A DNA stretch of 64,000 nt from the NCBI GenBank assembly GCA_963383645.1, contig OY726561.1, positions 31,104,826-31,168,825 on the forward strand, given 5' to 3'. The position numbers and the translations under genes are program-made. Positions 44,930 through 57,507 of the stretch are shown here, in pieces (position 1 is the first letter of the stretch; each line of letters begins with the position of its first letter). The notes beneath the pieces are model-generated. The model searched no databases. It was not told the DNA's origin and saw only the letters and a program-made list of their open reading frames with translations. Source of the stretch: Muscardinus avellanarius. Taxonomy: Eukaryota > Chordata > Mammalia > Rodentia > Gliridae.

Positions 44930-45290
44930 TATGAGTTATATATATCCTATAAAGGCCCATAAGCTAATGGCTTTGTTGCTAAACTGTGATATTACTAGGA
45001 GGTGATGTAGATGGGGTCTAGTGGAAAGAAAGTAGGTCACTAAAGGCACACTTCTGGGGGATATTGGAACCCCAACCCTTTCCTCTTTTTCTTACTTCCT
45101 AGTCCATGTGAGGTGAAGAGCTTTGCTCTCCCATTTGCTTGCTGCCATGATACCCTGCCTTGCAAAGGCCCAAGGCAAGAGCTCCAAAATATGATGGGCT
45201 AAAAGCTCAAAAACTATTTTCTCCACAACCTCAGGTGTCTTGTCACAATGATGAAGATCTTTGTTCTTCTAATCTTACCTCATAACTACT
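44930..45290 (+). mobile_element. MaLR-like LTR, sense
   Basis: Blocks are 'aaaggcccataagctaatgg', 'ctaggaggtgatgtagat', 'gggtctagtggaaagaaagt', 'gagctttgctctcccatttg', 'ctgccatgataccctgcctt' and a poly(A)-side end 'caggtgtcttgtcacaatga'. The order matches MaLR-type LTRs as I know them. Termini and flanking duplication were not resolved; it differs from the four antisense LTRs. Confidence 0.72.
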
Positions 45291-46431
45291 GACGATTTAA
45301 ATAATTATTTCATAACCTCTATGAAATTGGGAGGTCAAATGTAAGTTAAGCAGAACTTTGTCAAAATAGAGAAAAGAGGACAGATTTCCGCATATTTTTC
45401 AAATTTTCATGTATGTGTGTGCATCAATGTAGACTTTTTAAATGGCAGCACCATATTACTAATTGGTGAAATGTTAATTGATTGAATTTGTTATCCTTCT
45501 CCCTCATGAATATACATATATGTGATGTGTGAATTTGTAGACTAGGATGGTTAACCTATAATTTTTATGCGACTTTCATTAGTATTTGACCTACTTATGA
45601 AAAAATATAAAACAGGCAATAAAGAGTTACGCAATTTTAATAATTATCAACCATTGCCAGAATTTATCTTCAAGGAGCACAACTGAAATTGGAACTTTCC
45701 AGATCACTTTAAATTAAATTGATTAATAATACATCATGTTAAAATGAATTTTTCATGGTTTGGGAGCTAATGTTCTCAATTATTTAGCAATGCAAAGTGT
45801 AGGAAATACACACAAATAGCATGCAGGAGCTGATCCGTGAACTCTTCTTTAAAACAAGATGATAAATGGCCTGTTTTTTATCATACTCGGGAATATGTTA
45901 ATTTTTTTATTTTGAAAATATTTGCTCTCTAAAAAACCAAATAAAGACAGATGTTATGATTTAAAAACAAAAAATAAATTTAAAATATTAAAAAACCCTC
46001 AACCTTGATTATATATAGCAAGATACTACATAAATTAATTAAATTCTTATGGCATCTTAGTTTTACCTTAAAAATATAATTTTTGATTTATTGTTCTAAT
46101 TATTTCAATTAAACCTTCCATTTTAAAAGGATGTATTAAGTTTTGAGCATTAAGTTGCTTTAAGAAGGACTATATGCTTCTATTTTTAATCATTAAAATA
46201 TATTATGTGTTCTTGTCTAGGAAAAAATGTTTGTTATTTAAAACTGTATTAGAAAGATGACAGTGTGACATTTTGATCATTATATTCTTCCAAATTTAGA
46301 AATTACTTTTAAAAGTTAATGGAGTTATTATGACAAATAGTGGATTCTTTGTGGACTACAGTTTTGCATTCTTAACTATTCCCAAAGCAAAAGTCACCAG
46401 CAACACTAGGATGTTGATGTCCTAAGCAAGC
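45291..46431. other. Very AT-rich unique DNA
   Basis: No recognisable feature is present. Base composition is among the most AT-rich of the window (around 45,890-46,200). Confidence 0.5.
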
Positions 46432-46611
46432 TTTTTTGTGTGTGTGTGTGTGTTGGAGATTGTTTTTTATTCTTTACTTTGAAACAGAAACAGGATCTTA
46501 CTAAATTGCAGAGGGCCTCAATAATTAGCTGAGGCTGGTCACAAACCTGCAATCCTTGTGTCTCAGCCTCCTAAGTACTGGGATTACAAGAATGTGGCAC
46601 CACACCCAGCT
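46432..46611 (-). mobile_element. B1/ID SINE, antisense, with (TG)n tail and TSD
   Basis: A short TG run (about 46,437-46,453) leads into a copy that lacks most of the ID half ('ttggagattg' jumps to 'ttttttattctttactttga'), then the 7SL half ending 'ggcaccacacccagct'. The perfect direct repeat 'ctaagcaagc' at 46,422-46,431 and 46,612-46,621 shows the deletion lies within a single insertion. Confidence 0.92.
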
Positions 46612-46714
46612 CTAAGCAAGCATTTTAATGAGCTGGTTTATAGGAGAAATGAGGACCACTAGACAAAAGATATTATAGCACTGGAAGAAATTACATTTTT
46701 CTTGTATGTATTGC

Positions 46715-46795
46715 TGAAGATTGAATCTATAGGGGCCTCATACATGCTAGACAAGAGCTCTACTAAGGAGCTACATCCTTAGCCCAGACAAAGTA
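46715..46795 (-). mobile_element. ID-type element, antisense
   Basis: 'tgctgaagattgaatctata' then 'catacatgctagacaagagc' and 'ggagctacatccttagccca' is an ID body in reverse, with B box left and A box right. It is diverged. Confidence 0.82.
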
Positions 46796-47080
46796 ATTTA
46801 GTGGGTTCTCTAGACTAAGGCATCAGAAGATACTGATAATGTCTCACTCATCATTTTTTCCTATCAACTTTCTTTTGCCTCTATTGAGTTTGCTTTAATG
46901 AGAATCACTCTTGTGCTAATAGATCATTTGAGTTGTCCATCTTTACAAAACGAATAAGGAATAATATACTACTATGCATTATATAATATATAAAATCATG
47001 TCACTGATTCAAAAGCTAAACTCTATCTTTAATATTGAGGATTTATAGTTTGAAGTAGTTATTAAATTATAATCAATTTT

Positions 47081-47266
47081 GCTGGGCATAATGGCGCACG
47101 CTTGTAATCCCAGCGCTTGGAAGTCGGAGACAGAAGAATCGTGTAGGTTTGAAGCTAGGCGCGCTGGCTTAAGAGACCCTGTTTCCAAATAAAAATGTAA
47201 ACTGGGTCTGGGAGTGTTGCTCGGAGTTAGAAGGGTTTCCAGGAACCCCAGTACCACCAAAAAAAA
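47081..47266 (+). mobile_element. SINE (derived subtype) with TSD
   Basis: The sense copy runs from 'gctgggcataatggcgcacg' through 'gcgcgctggcttaagagacc' to 'ttccaggaaccccagtacca' and a short A-tail. The perfect 12-bp repeat 'ataatcaatttt' flanks it at 47,069-47,080 and 47,267-47,278. Confidence 0.95.
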
Positions 47267-47474
47267 ATAATCAATTTTACTTTCTTTAGCAATTCAGTTT
47301 TAATGACATCATCATCATAAACACTGGTACTTTGTAAAAATGTTGTATTGCTTTACACAATCATTGTAGATGGTAGGCCCAAATTAGCAGAAGTGAAAAA
47401 AGGCCATTATTGCTTGGAACGAAAGTAGGTTACTCCTGCAGGTTATAAAATATTATCATAAAATCTGTCTTAGA

Positions 47475-47595
47475 AACCATCTTACTCAACTTATTTTGCA
47501 CATAAGACAAGTCTCACTTAAAAAGCTTTAGATGTCTTGCCCTAGGCAATAGTGTTAGCAGAAAAGCTGGGCATAGAGCAGAGATTCATTGACTC
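47475..47595 (+). repeat. MIR/L2-like remnant
   Basis: 'gatgtcttgccctaggcaat' followed by 'agcagaaaagctgggcatag' resembles the ancient 'gacttgcccaaggtcac...gcagagctggga' signature. It is diverged. Confidence 0.5.
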
Positions 47596-50500
47596 ATTAC
47601 AGTATTCTTTTGATAACATAATGTTACCATTCTGCCACTCTCAGTTGTATAAGGGAACTAAAAATGAAAAAGGAAAATAATAACAAAATAAATGAATAAG
47701 CAAAATTAAATCTGACCTTTGTTTATTCTATGATTTACATGGTAAAATGTAGAATGAATGTTTCTTATATCAGTACCATTGTGTTTAACCTTCATAAGGA
47801 ACTAAACTAAGATATAGAGAAAAAAATTAAAATTTGCTTAAAATAAACTTCTAAAGAGAAAAGTACATTTATCTCACTGGGAAAAAGGGTAATAGGACTA
47901 TGAGCATGTCTTAACTTGTCAGGGTGTAGTACAAAACATTATGCCACATAGACAGGCCACAGGCAGTAGAATTACCAAACAGAAGACAAAAGTAGAATGT
48001 ATTTAAAGTGTTCCTAGGAGCCTAAACCATTGAGGTTAGAAAGAGGCCTTAGTGATAGAATCTCAAGCCATTTTTAAGTCTCATAATATATGCTTTTCTA
48101 TACTCTAATGAGAATATTTTACTTTAACTCTCCTTGGTTAATAAAAAAAAATCCTGCAATGATTTTTTTACCACAAGCCAAACTAAAATGATCTTCAAAT
48201 CAAACTTATTTTCTTAAAAATAATTAATCTCAAATTAAATATAGTTACATGGAGTATTTATACTTACATAAGTTTGAAAATATAGTTAAGAGATTTTAAA
48301 TCAGTTCTGTCAATTGAGCTAACTTTATATCACACTAGTTGCCTGGTCTAAAAGAATAAAAGAAAAAAATCATGAATCAAAATTTATTCACTCATCATGC
48401 AGAAAATAATTATTTTCATTTATGAGAATTACAATTTGATCAAATTACATATGCCACTACATTTAAATCATATTTTACACATATGTATACAAAACATATT
48501 TTGAATATAATAGGAAATATGACTTACCACTCTTTTTTTTATTCCCTAGCCCCATGTAGTTTGTATTTTAGATTTCATCTAGAGGAGGTTTAATGGGGAT
48601 GGTAGTCAGAGGTTGAAGGAGTAAGCACAAAAACCACCATAAATAGCACCTCAGCACCAAACATGATGCTGCTCGATTAAATTTCTTTTGAACTCAATTC
48701 CCAGTCCTGAACAATGTTCCCACCGAACATGCTTTGGGAGAAGAGCAAAACAAAACAAAAATCAACTCAAGAACCCAGAAAATGTTAATGATATTCAATA
48801 ATTCCATGAACAGGGGGGCGTGGCTCACATTCTCAGGATAAGCATTAACAGAAATTTAGCATTAATATCTAAAAATTTTATATGCATTTAAAATAAATAT
48901 GACTTTTTTCAAATCAATACAAATACCAGTGAAATTGGGTTGCCTAGAGGTTTTTTATTTTTTGTTTGTTTGTTTTTTTAGTTTAACTTGGCTTCCAATG
49001 AAAACAGGTAAAAGTGGTTTGTTTTACTGCCTGGACTACACTTTTATTCAGGGCAATCAAGACCTTCTACTAAACTTGTGCACTATGGTTTTAATTCTAC
49101 AAAGAAAGCTGTAAAAACTAGATCATCCTGAATTACAGTGATAAGGATTTATTTTCTCCGTCTTTTGAGGAAAAGTTGTACATAGTTGTGCTTTTTTCCT
49201 CTGAAGATAGGAACCGTGATGTTTTCAGAGTCAAATGCTATTTAGCCTCATATTTTATTAATGATAATGGGAATCATGTAGCTAAATCCTGGCAATTTTT
49301 ACTGAATAGCTACATGCAATGTTGTATGATTATATTCATGACATGATGTTCATTGGATATTCAAAGTAGTGCAATTAATTCTAATCAGGTTTTGTTTTAG
49401 CCATAGCGACTTATCAGTAGTTAGAAGAGCCATTAAAATTATTCTCCTTAGTAATTAAGTTAACCTTATCTCTATGGTCTTACCTATAACTCTCTGAACT
49501 ATACCCATTCCTAATTTAGTTTATTATTCATGCTATGACAGATAATACAATTGACACATAAAACTCTGCTTCTCTGAATCTTTTGTTATTCCATTTGGGA
49601 GAGATGACCACAGATTAGTTTCTGCCATATTAACCATTTATTATTTGTCCATTTTGAGAGATCCCTGAATATTATATTTTTATAAATACAATTTTTCCAT
49701 TAAATTTGAGCTGGGTGTAAAAGGCCTAATGACATATACAATTCTAATCACATGTGTTTAAATAGTATACTCAAATAATGCCAGTATTAATCTGCTTTTG
49801 TGTATGATATTGGTCTGAAACATTGACAATAAAACTTAAAGTAGTTAATATTTTGATTAAATAGATTTAGCATACATTTAAAATGAAGATTAGCAATAGA
49901 GGTGGCTATGCCAATTAATAATAAACTCATATCAATGTGTGCACACAGAAATTATGCACATAATTTATGTAGTCAATTTTGTTTCTGATACTTTGTAAAA
50001 GTCTTAAAACAACAGTGTTTTGCAATAATCTGTTATGAATACTCTATTTCAACCAATAGCATTAATTTTTAGAAAATTCTAACTCTTCTGTAAATAAATA
50101 ACTTTTCTATAATAGAATTTTATATTTTCTCAAAAAATTATAAATTCTAATTTTAGAAGCGACTTGATTTCTGAAATACCTAAAATTATTTTTTATTACT
50201 TCAAGAAATTGTCATTTAATTGTGTATGCTAAAATACATGAAAGTCATCACCCATAAGGAAAGAGTTTTCTATATATGTAGCAGCAAAGAAATGGCAGGA
50301 AATAGTTTGTGTTCGACCCCTGGAGCTGGTCAAGAAATTCATGCTGATATTTAATAGCTCTAAGTAGCAGGAAAGCGATGAGATTATTTGGCCATAACTA
50401 GGTTCACAGTAATGCTAAGTATAAAATATCTATTAAATTGTTGGACTTCTTCCAACCAAAGGGATAATTATTAAATTTTACAAAATGCTATAACAAACAA

Positions 50501-50942
50501 ATTCAATGGCTATTTTTAACTCTATTCATTTTTCGGATTTACTTTTGCCTTGGTTGCTACAATTAAAAAAAGAATCTCATACTGTGTATCCAACAGTCAG
50601 CAGTGTTTAGGTCGATATCAGTCTCTATTCTGTGGCAAATTTAATGTTCATTTTACTGCAATTTCTGAGAACAGCCAAAAACAAGTTCAAAATACCTATT
50701 GAATCAGTTAATTATTTTTAGTTAGTTTTCAAATAATTATTTCCAGGGATATTTGTTTTTGATTATTCTTTTCTTCTCCTAAGATCACAAATATTATGAA
50801 GCAGGAGAGACCAAGCAGAAATATAGCCAGAGAACTATTTAAAATGCTGATGTGGATTTCTATGTCATTTTTCATCAAGATTGTTTTAGCACAAGTTGAT
50901 ATTAATATACAATGAATGATTTTATCTAAAAAGGCAATATTT
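47596..50942. other. Long unique AT-rich intergenic DNA
   Basis: About 3.3 kb with no gene or young repeat that I can support. The frame at 48,899-49,114 has no recognised domain. Confidence 0.5.
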
Positions 50943-51339
50943 ATGCCAGGCCTGGTAGCACACACTTGTAATCCCAGCATTTGGGAGGATGAGACTGGAG
51001 GATCGAGGTTCACTGACAGCCTCAGCTACTTAGTGAGGTCTGCAACTCAGTGAGACCGGGTTTCAAAATAAAGAATAAATGCAGGGATTCGTGGTGCAGG
51101 CTTGTAATCCCTGTGCTTGGGAGGTGGAGACAGGAGGATCCTGCTGGTTCAAAGCCAGCCCCGCTGGCTTAAGAGACCCTGTTTCCACATAAAAATATAA
51201 AATGGGTCTGGGAGTGTGGCCCGGAGGTAGAAGGGTTTCCAGGAACACCAGTACCACCAAAAAAAAAAAAAAAAAAAAAAGGCAGGAGGTGTAGCTCGGA
51301 GGTTGAATGCCCCCGGGTTCCATCCCCAGTCCCACAAAG

Positions 51340-51375
<36 letters not shown>
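50943..51375 (+). mobile_element. Nested SINEs: derived subtype inside older subtype, with TSD
   Basis: The older-subtype SINE starts at 50,943 ('atgccaggcctggtagcaca') and reaches its A-rich linker at about 51,078. A complete derived-subtype SINE ('gcagggattcgtggtgcagg' to 'ttccaggaacaccagtacca' plus a long A-run, about 51,080-51,281) is inserted there. The older copy then resumes with its ID half ('ggcaggaggtgtagctcgga') and an (AAAT)n tail. The perfect 15-bp duplication 'aaaaaggcaatattt' at 50,928-50,942 and 51,376-51,390 bounds the whole composite. Confidence 0.95.
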
Positions 51376-51390
51376 AAAAAGGCAATATTT

Positions 51391-52629
51391 TTTAGTGTCA
51401 AATGCACCTTAGAATTACTTAAAAAGTTGCTTTTATAAAAAATAGAGAGAGCAATGGCCCATTCCTACATTTAATTTAAAACTTGGTGACTGAATAATCT
51501 ATCTGTTTTTTGAAAGCTTCACCAGTAATTTTGATGTCTACAGACCAGAACTCTGTAATACTTAGAGAGCTGCAATATTCTTAAGACTATCAGATGACAG
51601 GAACCTAAGGAAGCTGAGATTTATTATTAGTTAATATTAAATATGGTAAATTTGGTATACACTTTAAAACAAACATGTTTTAAGACTGATAATTTGTTTG
51701 TGGAACCTTATTCTAGATAAAATATGGGGGACTAGCTTAGGTCCTAAATAGCCTTGAAAAAGGCTCCCATGATTTTGCCATATGGGTGATATTTGGTGCC
51801 CAATTTTTACTACTTCTCCACATAATTTGTATGCTTTTTGGGGGGTTCTTTTTTCATATTTCTACATCCAATCTTGCTTTATGACATGAGCATATTGAGT
51901 ACCAAAAAATCAAGTTCATTCACTCAAATAACTGCTGACATTATAGGGTCATGTTTGCTATAAAATATAATAGGCTCCATACAGTTTTTACATATGTGTA
52001 TATAGATATATTTATGTGTATATGTTACATATCATTTAATGAAATAGAAATGCAAGGATATGTGTTGCCAAACAGGACCCTTTGATAGGCTCATCCATCA
52101 TTCCACAACAGTCCTAACTGCCAACCTTAGACTCTTCCAAATGTACAATTTCAGGATAACATCGTATCAAGGGTTTTCTTACCTTAGCTCTGGCTTCTTG
52201 CTTAATAAGATTTGCTTGTGAATTTGAACTAAAATTTAGCTTGAGAGGATTAGTGAAAGAAATTGTGGATAAACTGAAAGAATTCCTCATGAGCAGGTAG
52301 AACTGGGCCTGATAGAGGTCACTAGAGTCACATTGGACAGTGAATCAACTTCTCCCCAAAGATTAAAAACTACTTGCATGTTTGATCTGAATTAACCTCT
52401 CAGGTCACTTGGGCACCATTTAGTAAATTGCATTGTCTCTTTATAAATGGGATCAAGGCTGTAAAAGAGTTGTTTCATTTAACTTAGGAAATAAATTTAC
52501 TTAAGCACATTTGTCTGGGTATCAAAACCATGCCTAAGCATTTAAATAGTAAAATGATGTACTTTATGTAAATGATTTGTCTTCAAACACTTTGATATTC
52601 CAAAATCCATTTAAAAATTAAGTAGAAGT
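51391..52629. other. Unique intergenic DNA
   Basis: No gene or repeat was recognised here. Confidence 0.5.
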
Positions 52630-52864
52630 AGCCGGGTGTGGTGGCGCATGCCTGTAATCCCCGAGCTTGGGAGGCGGAGACAGGAGGTTAGAGCAGGTTC
52701 AAAGCCAGCCACGTTGGCTTAAGAGACCCTGTTTCCAAATAAAAATACAAAAATAGGTCTGAGAGTGTAGCCCGGAGGTAGAAGGGTTTCCAGAAACCCC
52801 AATACCGCAGACACAAAAAAGAAAAATACAAAAAACAAAAAACAAAACAAAATAAAATAAAAAT
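52630..52864 (+). mobile_element. SINE (derived subtype) with 17-bp TSD
   Basis: It runs from 'agccgggtgtggtggcgcat' through 'cgttggcttaagagaccctg' to 'ttccagaaaccccaatacc', then a long A-rich tail interspersed with C, G and T. The perfect 17-bp duplication 'aaaaattaagtagaagt' lies at 52,613-52,629 and 52,865-52,881. Confidence 0.96.
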
Positions 52865-52899
52865 AAAAATTAAGTAGAAGTGAAAGAGAAGTCAGAAAG

Positions 52900-53990
52900 T
52901 AAAACAATTTTTGTTAACACATTTATGAAATCTGGATTAGAAGGGGATGTGAAAAGGATGGTAAAGAAAAAGATAAGTAAGGATAAAATGAGGATTTTCT
53001 TTGGTAATCTTAAAACACCAGGAACATTACCATGATGAAGGAGGGCATCAATGGAAGGATACCTAAGGATGTGGGAAGAGCTAAAAGTCTCGTCCACCTG
53101 AAGGAATCTGTCCTTGTGAAGTGGACCATCACGCCCACAGTAGCAGGAGAAAAGTACAAAGAATGGTGGCAAATGTAGGTGGGATTGTGGATTTGATTGA
53201 GGAGTGAGGGAGTTGCCACCTAGTTGCTTATAGTGGCTATATAAAAACGTAAGGTTGTACTGGGCAAGTAGAAAGGAACAGAATAGGGAAATTAGATTTG
53301 AAGTTGCTCTAAAGAGCAGAAGAGAGGGCAGTTAAGAAAATCATAGAAGAACTGTAAAGAGTCCAGGTGGAGACCTTCAGGTTCTAATTAGTATTCATAG
53401 TTGTGTTTTGCTCCAACAGCACTCAAGAGCCTGGATGGCCTGTGGCAAAGCCAGATAGCTGGCGTGACTTCACAACTGGGGTGGGAAGAAGCACAGGAAA
53501 GGAAATTGAGACTATCTGCATGAGAATAGCTGACTCTAAGATGAATGGAAAAGTAAAAGAGACAGAATTGTGCTATTGGCTTCAGCAACATTAAATGGGT
53601 ATGATGAATTCAAAACAGGAAAGTGAGGAATAAAATAAATTAAAAGATGGGAGTTGGTGACCTGATGATTAAATGTTTGTATTCAAAATTTCACAGCTAG
53701 AGAAATTATGAGTAAGTGGAAGATAGAGTCTTAGGGAAGATGAGTAGGAGAAGTTTGTAAGTGGAGGTAAAGCCCACTAGCTGTGGAGTAAAAGAATCCG
53801 TAAACTAGTGTTCATGGCTGGAAAGCTACAGGAATTTAAAAAATCTCCTGGAATAATGGCAGCGCTTGAGATTGAACAGATGTTTATGAGCCAGGTATAA
53901 AGTGTCTTGCTAGTGAAGGGAAACTTCATGAGTTCAGTAGGTGACTGATATTCAGCCATGTTGGAAAAAGGGACTAGGTTTATGGTGTTA
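52900..53990 (+). repeat. Possible long ancient interspersed repeat, family not named
   Basis: This G/A-rich stretch is compositionally unlike its surroundings. Phrases such as 'ggtgggattgtggatttgat', 'gaggagtgagggagttgcca', 'gaagttgctctaaagagcag' and 'gctccaacagcactcaagag' recall an old multi-kilobase repeat seen in many placental genomes. I cannot name it, and unique DNA is the alternative. Small frames here (for example 53,403-53,594) show no domain. Confidence 0.35.
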
Positions 53991-55379
53991 GCCCAAAAGG
54001 CTTATAAGATTTATTAATGGCTGAAGTGCAATGATTTGTATGTAATATTGTTTAAGAGGAGATTCACTTGTCTGTCTCAAGTATGTAGAGATTTCAAAAG
54101 TAAACTATAGATATAATTACAATAATAAATAAAATATAGCAAGCAAAGAAGACTTATAATATAACTTTTTATCATCATTTTCAAGTCGAGTCTTGTAAAT
54201 TTGAGGTCCATAGTTAAGTTCACTTTGCCAGACTAAGCAAAAAGGCAGCCGACCAGACCCTACAGCCAATAGACACTAATCTTCCCACTTTGGTATGATG
54301 GAGACAACAAAAGAAGAGCATCCAAACGTCTGCCTCTGAAGAATCTTTGAATAGAATTTATATGGTTGTGATTATGCATTAAAAAGATTATATTTTTATT
54401 CAAATCATTTATAATATTGAGCATTTCATTTATATATGAATATAGGCAGTAAGTAAGTGTATTGAGCAATACCTATATCTTTGTCACCAGTGAAACCATA
54501 TCTTCATATCATTTTAATAATGTATATAAATTTTTATACCTATTTTGTATATACATTAAAAAATAACTTGTGATTTCTTCATTCATATTCATCAGGATTT
54601 CAAAATTCTTATAGTTATTAAAACTGCTAATAGATCTTTATATTTTAAGAGTCCTTAATAATATATACAAAATATTACATTAACTTATTCATTTTTTATA
54701 TTTTAGCACACACTAACATATTAACTTATTAGTTGTTTTTATATTTTAGAACACTTATTCTCTGAAGTAGTCCAAATGTATGTGTAGCACAACAACCTTA
54801 ACCAGAGCTTCATAGACTCAGTATTCTGGTCACCTGGAATCTTTTCTAGAAATTGGTTTTTGCCCATGCCGGCATGTCACTAGTCTTAACTTTTTATAGT
54901 TTTTAATCAATAATGTAACCTAGATTCTACATAATCTTAGGCTCTCCTACCTCTACAAATTTGTTTTCATCCTTCTTGCACTCTATAACCCAGCTGCATG
55001 AGGCTCCTTTTAGGCTCCTTTTTAATGCTTGAGTGAGCTATGCTTTGTTCTATCTTTGGGCCTTTTCACTTACTGTTCAATTTCCCCGAAACAGAATTCT
55101 ATCCTTTTATCTCTCCACCACTGCTCTACCTACTTAATGTGTATTTAACCTTTTGACTCTCCAAAATCAAATAGACACTCCATTTATAAAATGCAAAACC
55201 ACATGGGAGACACACACATATAAAATTATTTATTGCTTATCTGATATTCAAATTTAACAAAGGGATTTTGTATTTTTTCTAAACGTGACACCTCTAATTA
55301 TAATACCTATTCTGTTCTTCATAAAATTTTAGTATTTGTAATTGATTGTTCAATACAAGTTTTTTCTGTTAATCTTAAG
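53991..55379. other. Unique AT-rich intergenic DNA
   Basis: No gene or repeat was recognised here. Confidence 0.5.
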
Positions 55380-55515
55380 ACTCCATGAGATAACATGGGA
55401 AGGAAGGATGGGGAGGGAATATGGTAGGGATCGGGTAAGGACTAATTGGGTGATATGCACATGTAGGTGTCCACCATCTTTTATCTATTAAGATGTGTGA
55501 CTAAAATGTAGGATT
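55380..55515 (+). mobile_element. L1 3'-UTR terminus, sense
   Basis: 'catgggaaggaaggatgggg', 'gatcgggtaaggactaattg', 'gtccaccatcttttatctat' and 'taagatgtgtgactaaaatg' match the other L1 3' ends. It is a severely 5'-truncated copy. Confidence 0.87.
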
Positions 55516-55578
55516 GGTAGACATACTTTAAGAAATTTAAAGTGCCACATAGTTAAGGACAGCAAAGAAGTGTTTCCA

Positions 55579-55824
55579 ATCAGGTATGGTGGCACACTTC
55601 TATAATTTCAGTAATCGAGAGGTTGAGACAGGAGGATTGTATGTTTGAGGACAGCCTCAGCAACAGAGCAAGACACCCAGCAACCTAGTAAATTTTGTTT
55701 TTCAAAACAAAATTTAAACAGGGCTGAGGATGTGGCTTGGAGGCAGAATGACCCTGGGTTTAATCCTTAGCATCTCTCGCCACAGTGCACAAACACACCA
55801 AAAATAAATAAATAAAATTAAACC
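55579..55824 (+). mobile_element. B1/ID SINE (older subtype) with diverged TSD
   Basis: The sense copy runs from 'atcaggtatggtggcacact' through 'acagcctcagcaacagagca' and the ID half 'gggctgaggatgtggcttgg' to an AAAT-rich tail. The flanks 'aagaagtgtttcca' (55,565-55,578) and 'aagaagtttcca' (55,825-55,836) are a duplication differing by a 2-bp indel. Confidence 0.92.
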
Positions 55825-55836
55825 AAGAAGTTTCCA

Positions 55837-57432
55837 GAAATATATCTGTGCCTATGTCATGACCTAAGTCATGTTATGATTTCAGAGAGTTTGAAGAAAA
55901 TTTAAGAAAAGTTCCAGTCTGTGATGTCAGGGATGTATGCCTGTATTTAGTCCACTAAAAGAAAGGTGTGTTTTACAGAATGCCATCTAACTAGCTGATA
56001 GTCATAAAATAATGATTTCTACTAAACAATATATTGTAATACTGATGACGAACTAGTGCCAATGCTTATGGAAGTTGTAGTTGTCTCATGATTTTATTTA
56101 TTTTTCCAAGCAATCTGATTTTAAAGCTGTGTTTTAAAATGAGCACCAATCCTTTGCTGATTCCTTCCAAGAATCTTGCTTTTCAGTAAACAGCATGAAC
56201 CTCTGAGTGAGTCAGGCTGATTCATGCCTGTCTTCTCTTCGCAGTCACTGCAGTTCCAACTTTGAATGGGAATATTTTACCTGAGATTTTTCAGTTTTGC
56301 AGATTTAAAAATATAGATTAATAATGAGAAATGAATGTGCCATATTTACCTTTAATTTAAAATTGATAATTATTTTTATTGCTATTAAATGTTTTTTCTC
56401 AGTTTATGTTTATGGTATAAAATAAGGATCCAGGTGGTGTTTCTGCTTCAGTAGTCTGTGTTTATTCAGTAGAAAATATTAAAATATAGAAGACCTTATA
56501 AGTTCCATCTGCCCAAGTACCTGGTTTTCCACCTTCCCGTAGATACTAGGCATTCATATTTAGCATTTTCATAATGAATCCATCCCATAAGAACAGTCCT
56601 TGAAGAGCTTGACTGTTTACACCAGTGAATTTCTCTTAAAAAAACAAGGAATAGATCATCGTACTATAAATTTTTATATCGTGGTAAAAATACATGGGAA
56701 AATTATTTCAAAAGAAATTCTTGAAAATTCTAAAGGAAATGTGTGGGATCATTTCTGAGTAATTTATACAATAAATACCACTTACGAATCTATTTAGGAT
56801 GCTAAGGTATCTTCAATTTTTACTGAAAATTTAACAATTAGATTCATAATATTATAAAAATCCATCAGTCTTTTTTGTGTGGTCCATTAATTTTTAAAAG
56901 GACTTTCTGAGTTTTCACTATTTTGCTGACACATTTTAATGTTATTCTATATGCTAACAGAGGCACAAAAGAGCAATGCAGACCCCCTCACCTTAAAGAC
57001 CACATTCCATAAAGTTTCAGATGAATTACAGTTGTATTTGATCTTAATTACTAATACTACAAATAGGCAAAAAAGACATGGATGAAACTTTGTTTTTATT
57101 TTATTCTCAAACTAATCCAGTAACAATGATAATGAGAAGATTATCACCTAGTGAAACTGGTTCCTGATGTTGCCTTTTCTGAGCTATTGATGATGCTGCT
57201 CATTGTACTGGTCCTAAGCATCTGGAACCATGTGCAGCTCGAACAGGTCAGTTTCCTTGGCTTTTAGAAGAATACTTTCATTTAATACATCCATTTCTTC
57301 TCTAACTTCTCACCTATAGCTATAGTACTGAAGAACCTAATTTCAATTTGAATACCCAGCAGGATGAGGATAATGAATTGACTTGATAAAAAACTTAGTA
57401 AAGCATTACCCTCTCAGAGCTGACAATTCAAC

Positions 57433-57435
<3 letters not shown>
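55837..57435. other. Intergenic DNA with one exon-like stretch
   Basis: This is mostly unique AT-rich DNA. A stretch at 57,152-57,246 has an open hydrophobic frame ending at a CAG|GTCAGT splice-donor-like site and is discussed in the findings. Support is too thin to call a gene. Confidence 0.4.
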
Positions 57436-57483
<48 letters not shown>

Positions 57484-57486
57484 ACA
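57436..57486. repeat. (CA)n microsatellite
   Basis: A 51-bp CA tract with a single AA interruption near its right end. Confidence 0.97.
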
Positions 57487-57507
57487 TTATCAGTAAAACA
57501 TTCAGTG

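Noticed and set aside
51063..51407. 114-aa and 78-aa minus-strand frames
   Set aside because: They lie in the nested SINEs and their AAAT tail.
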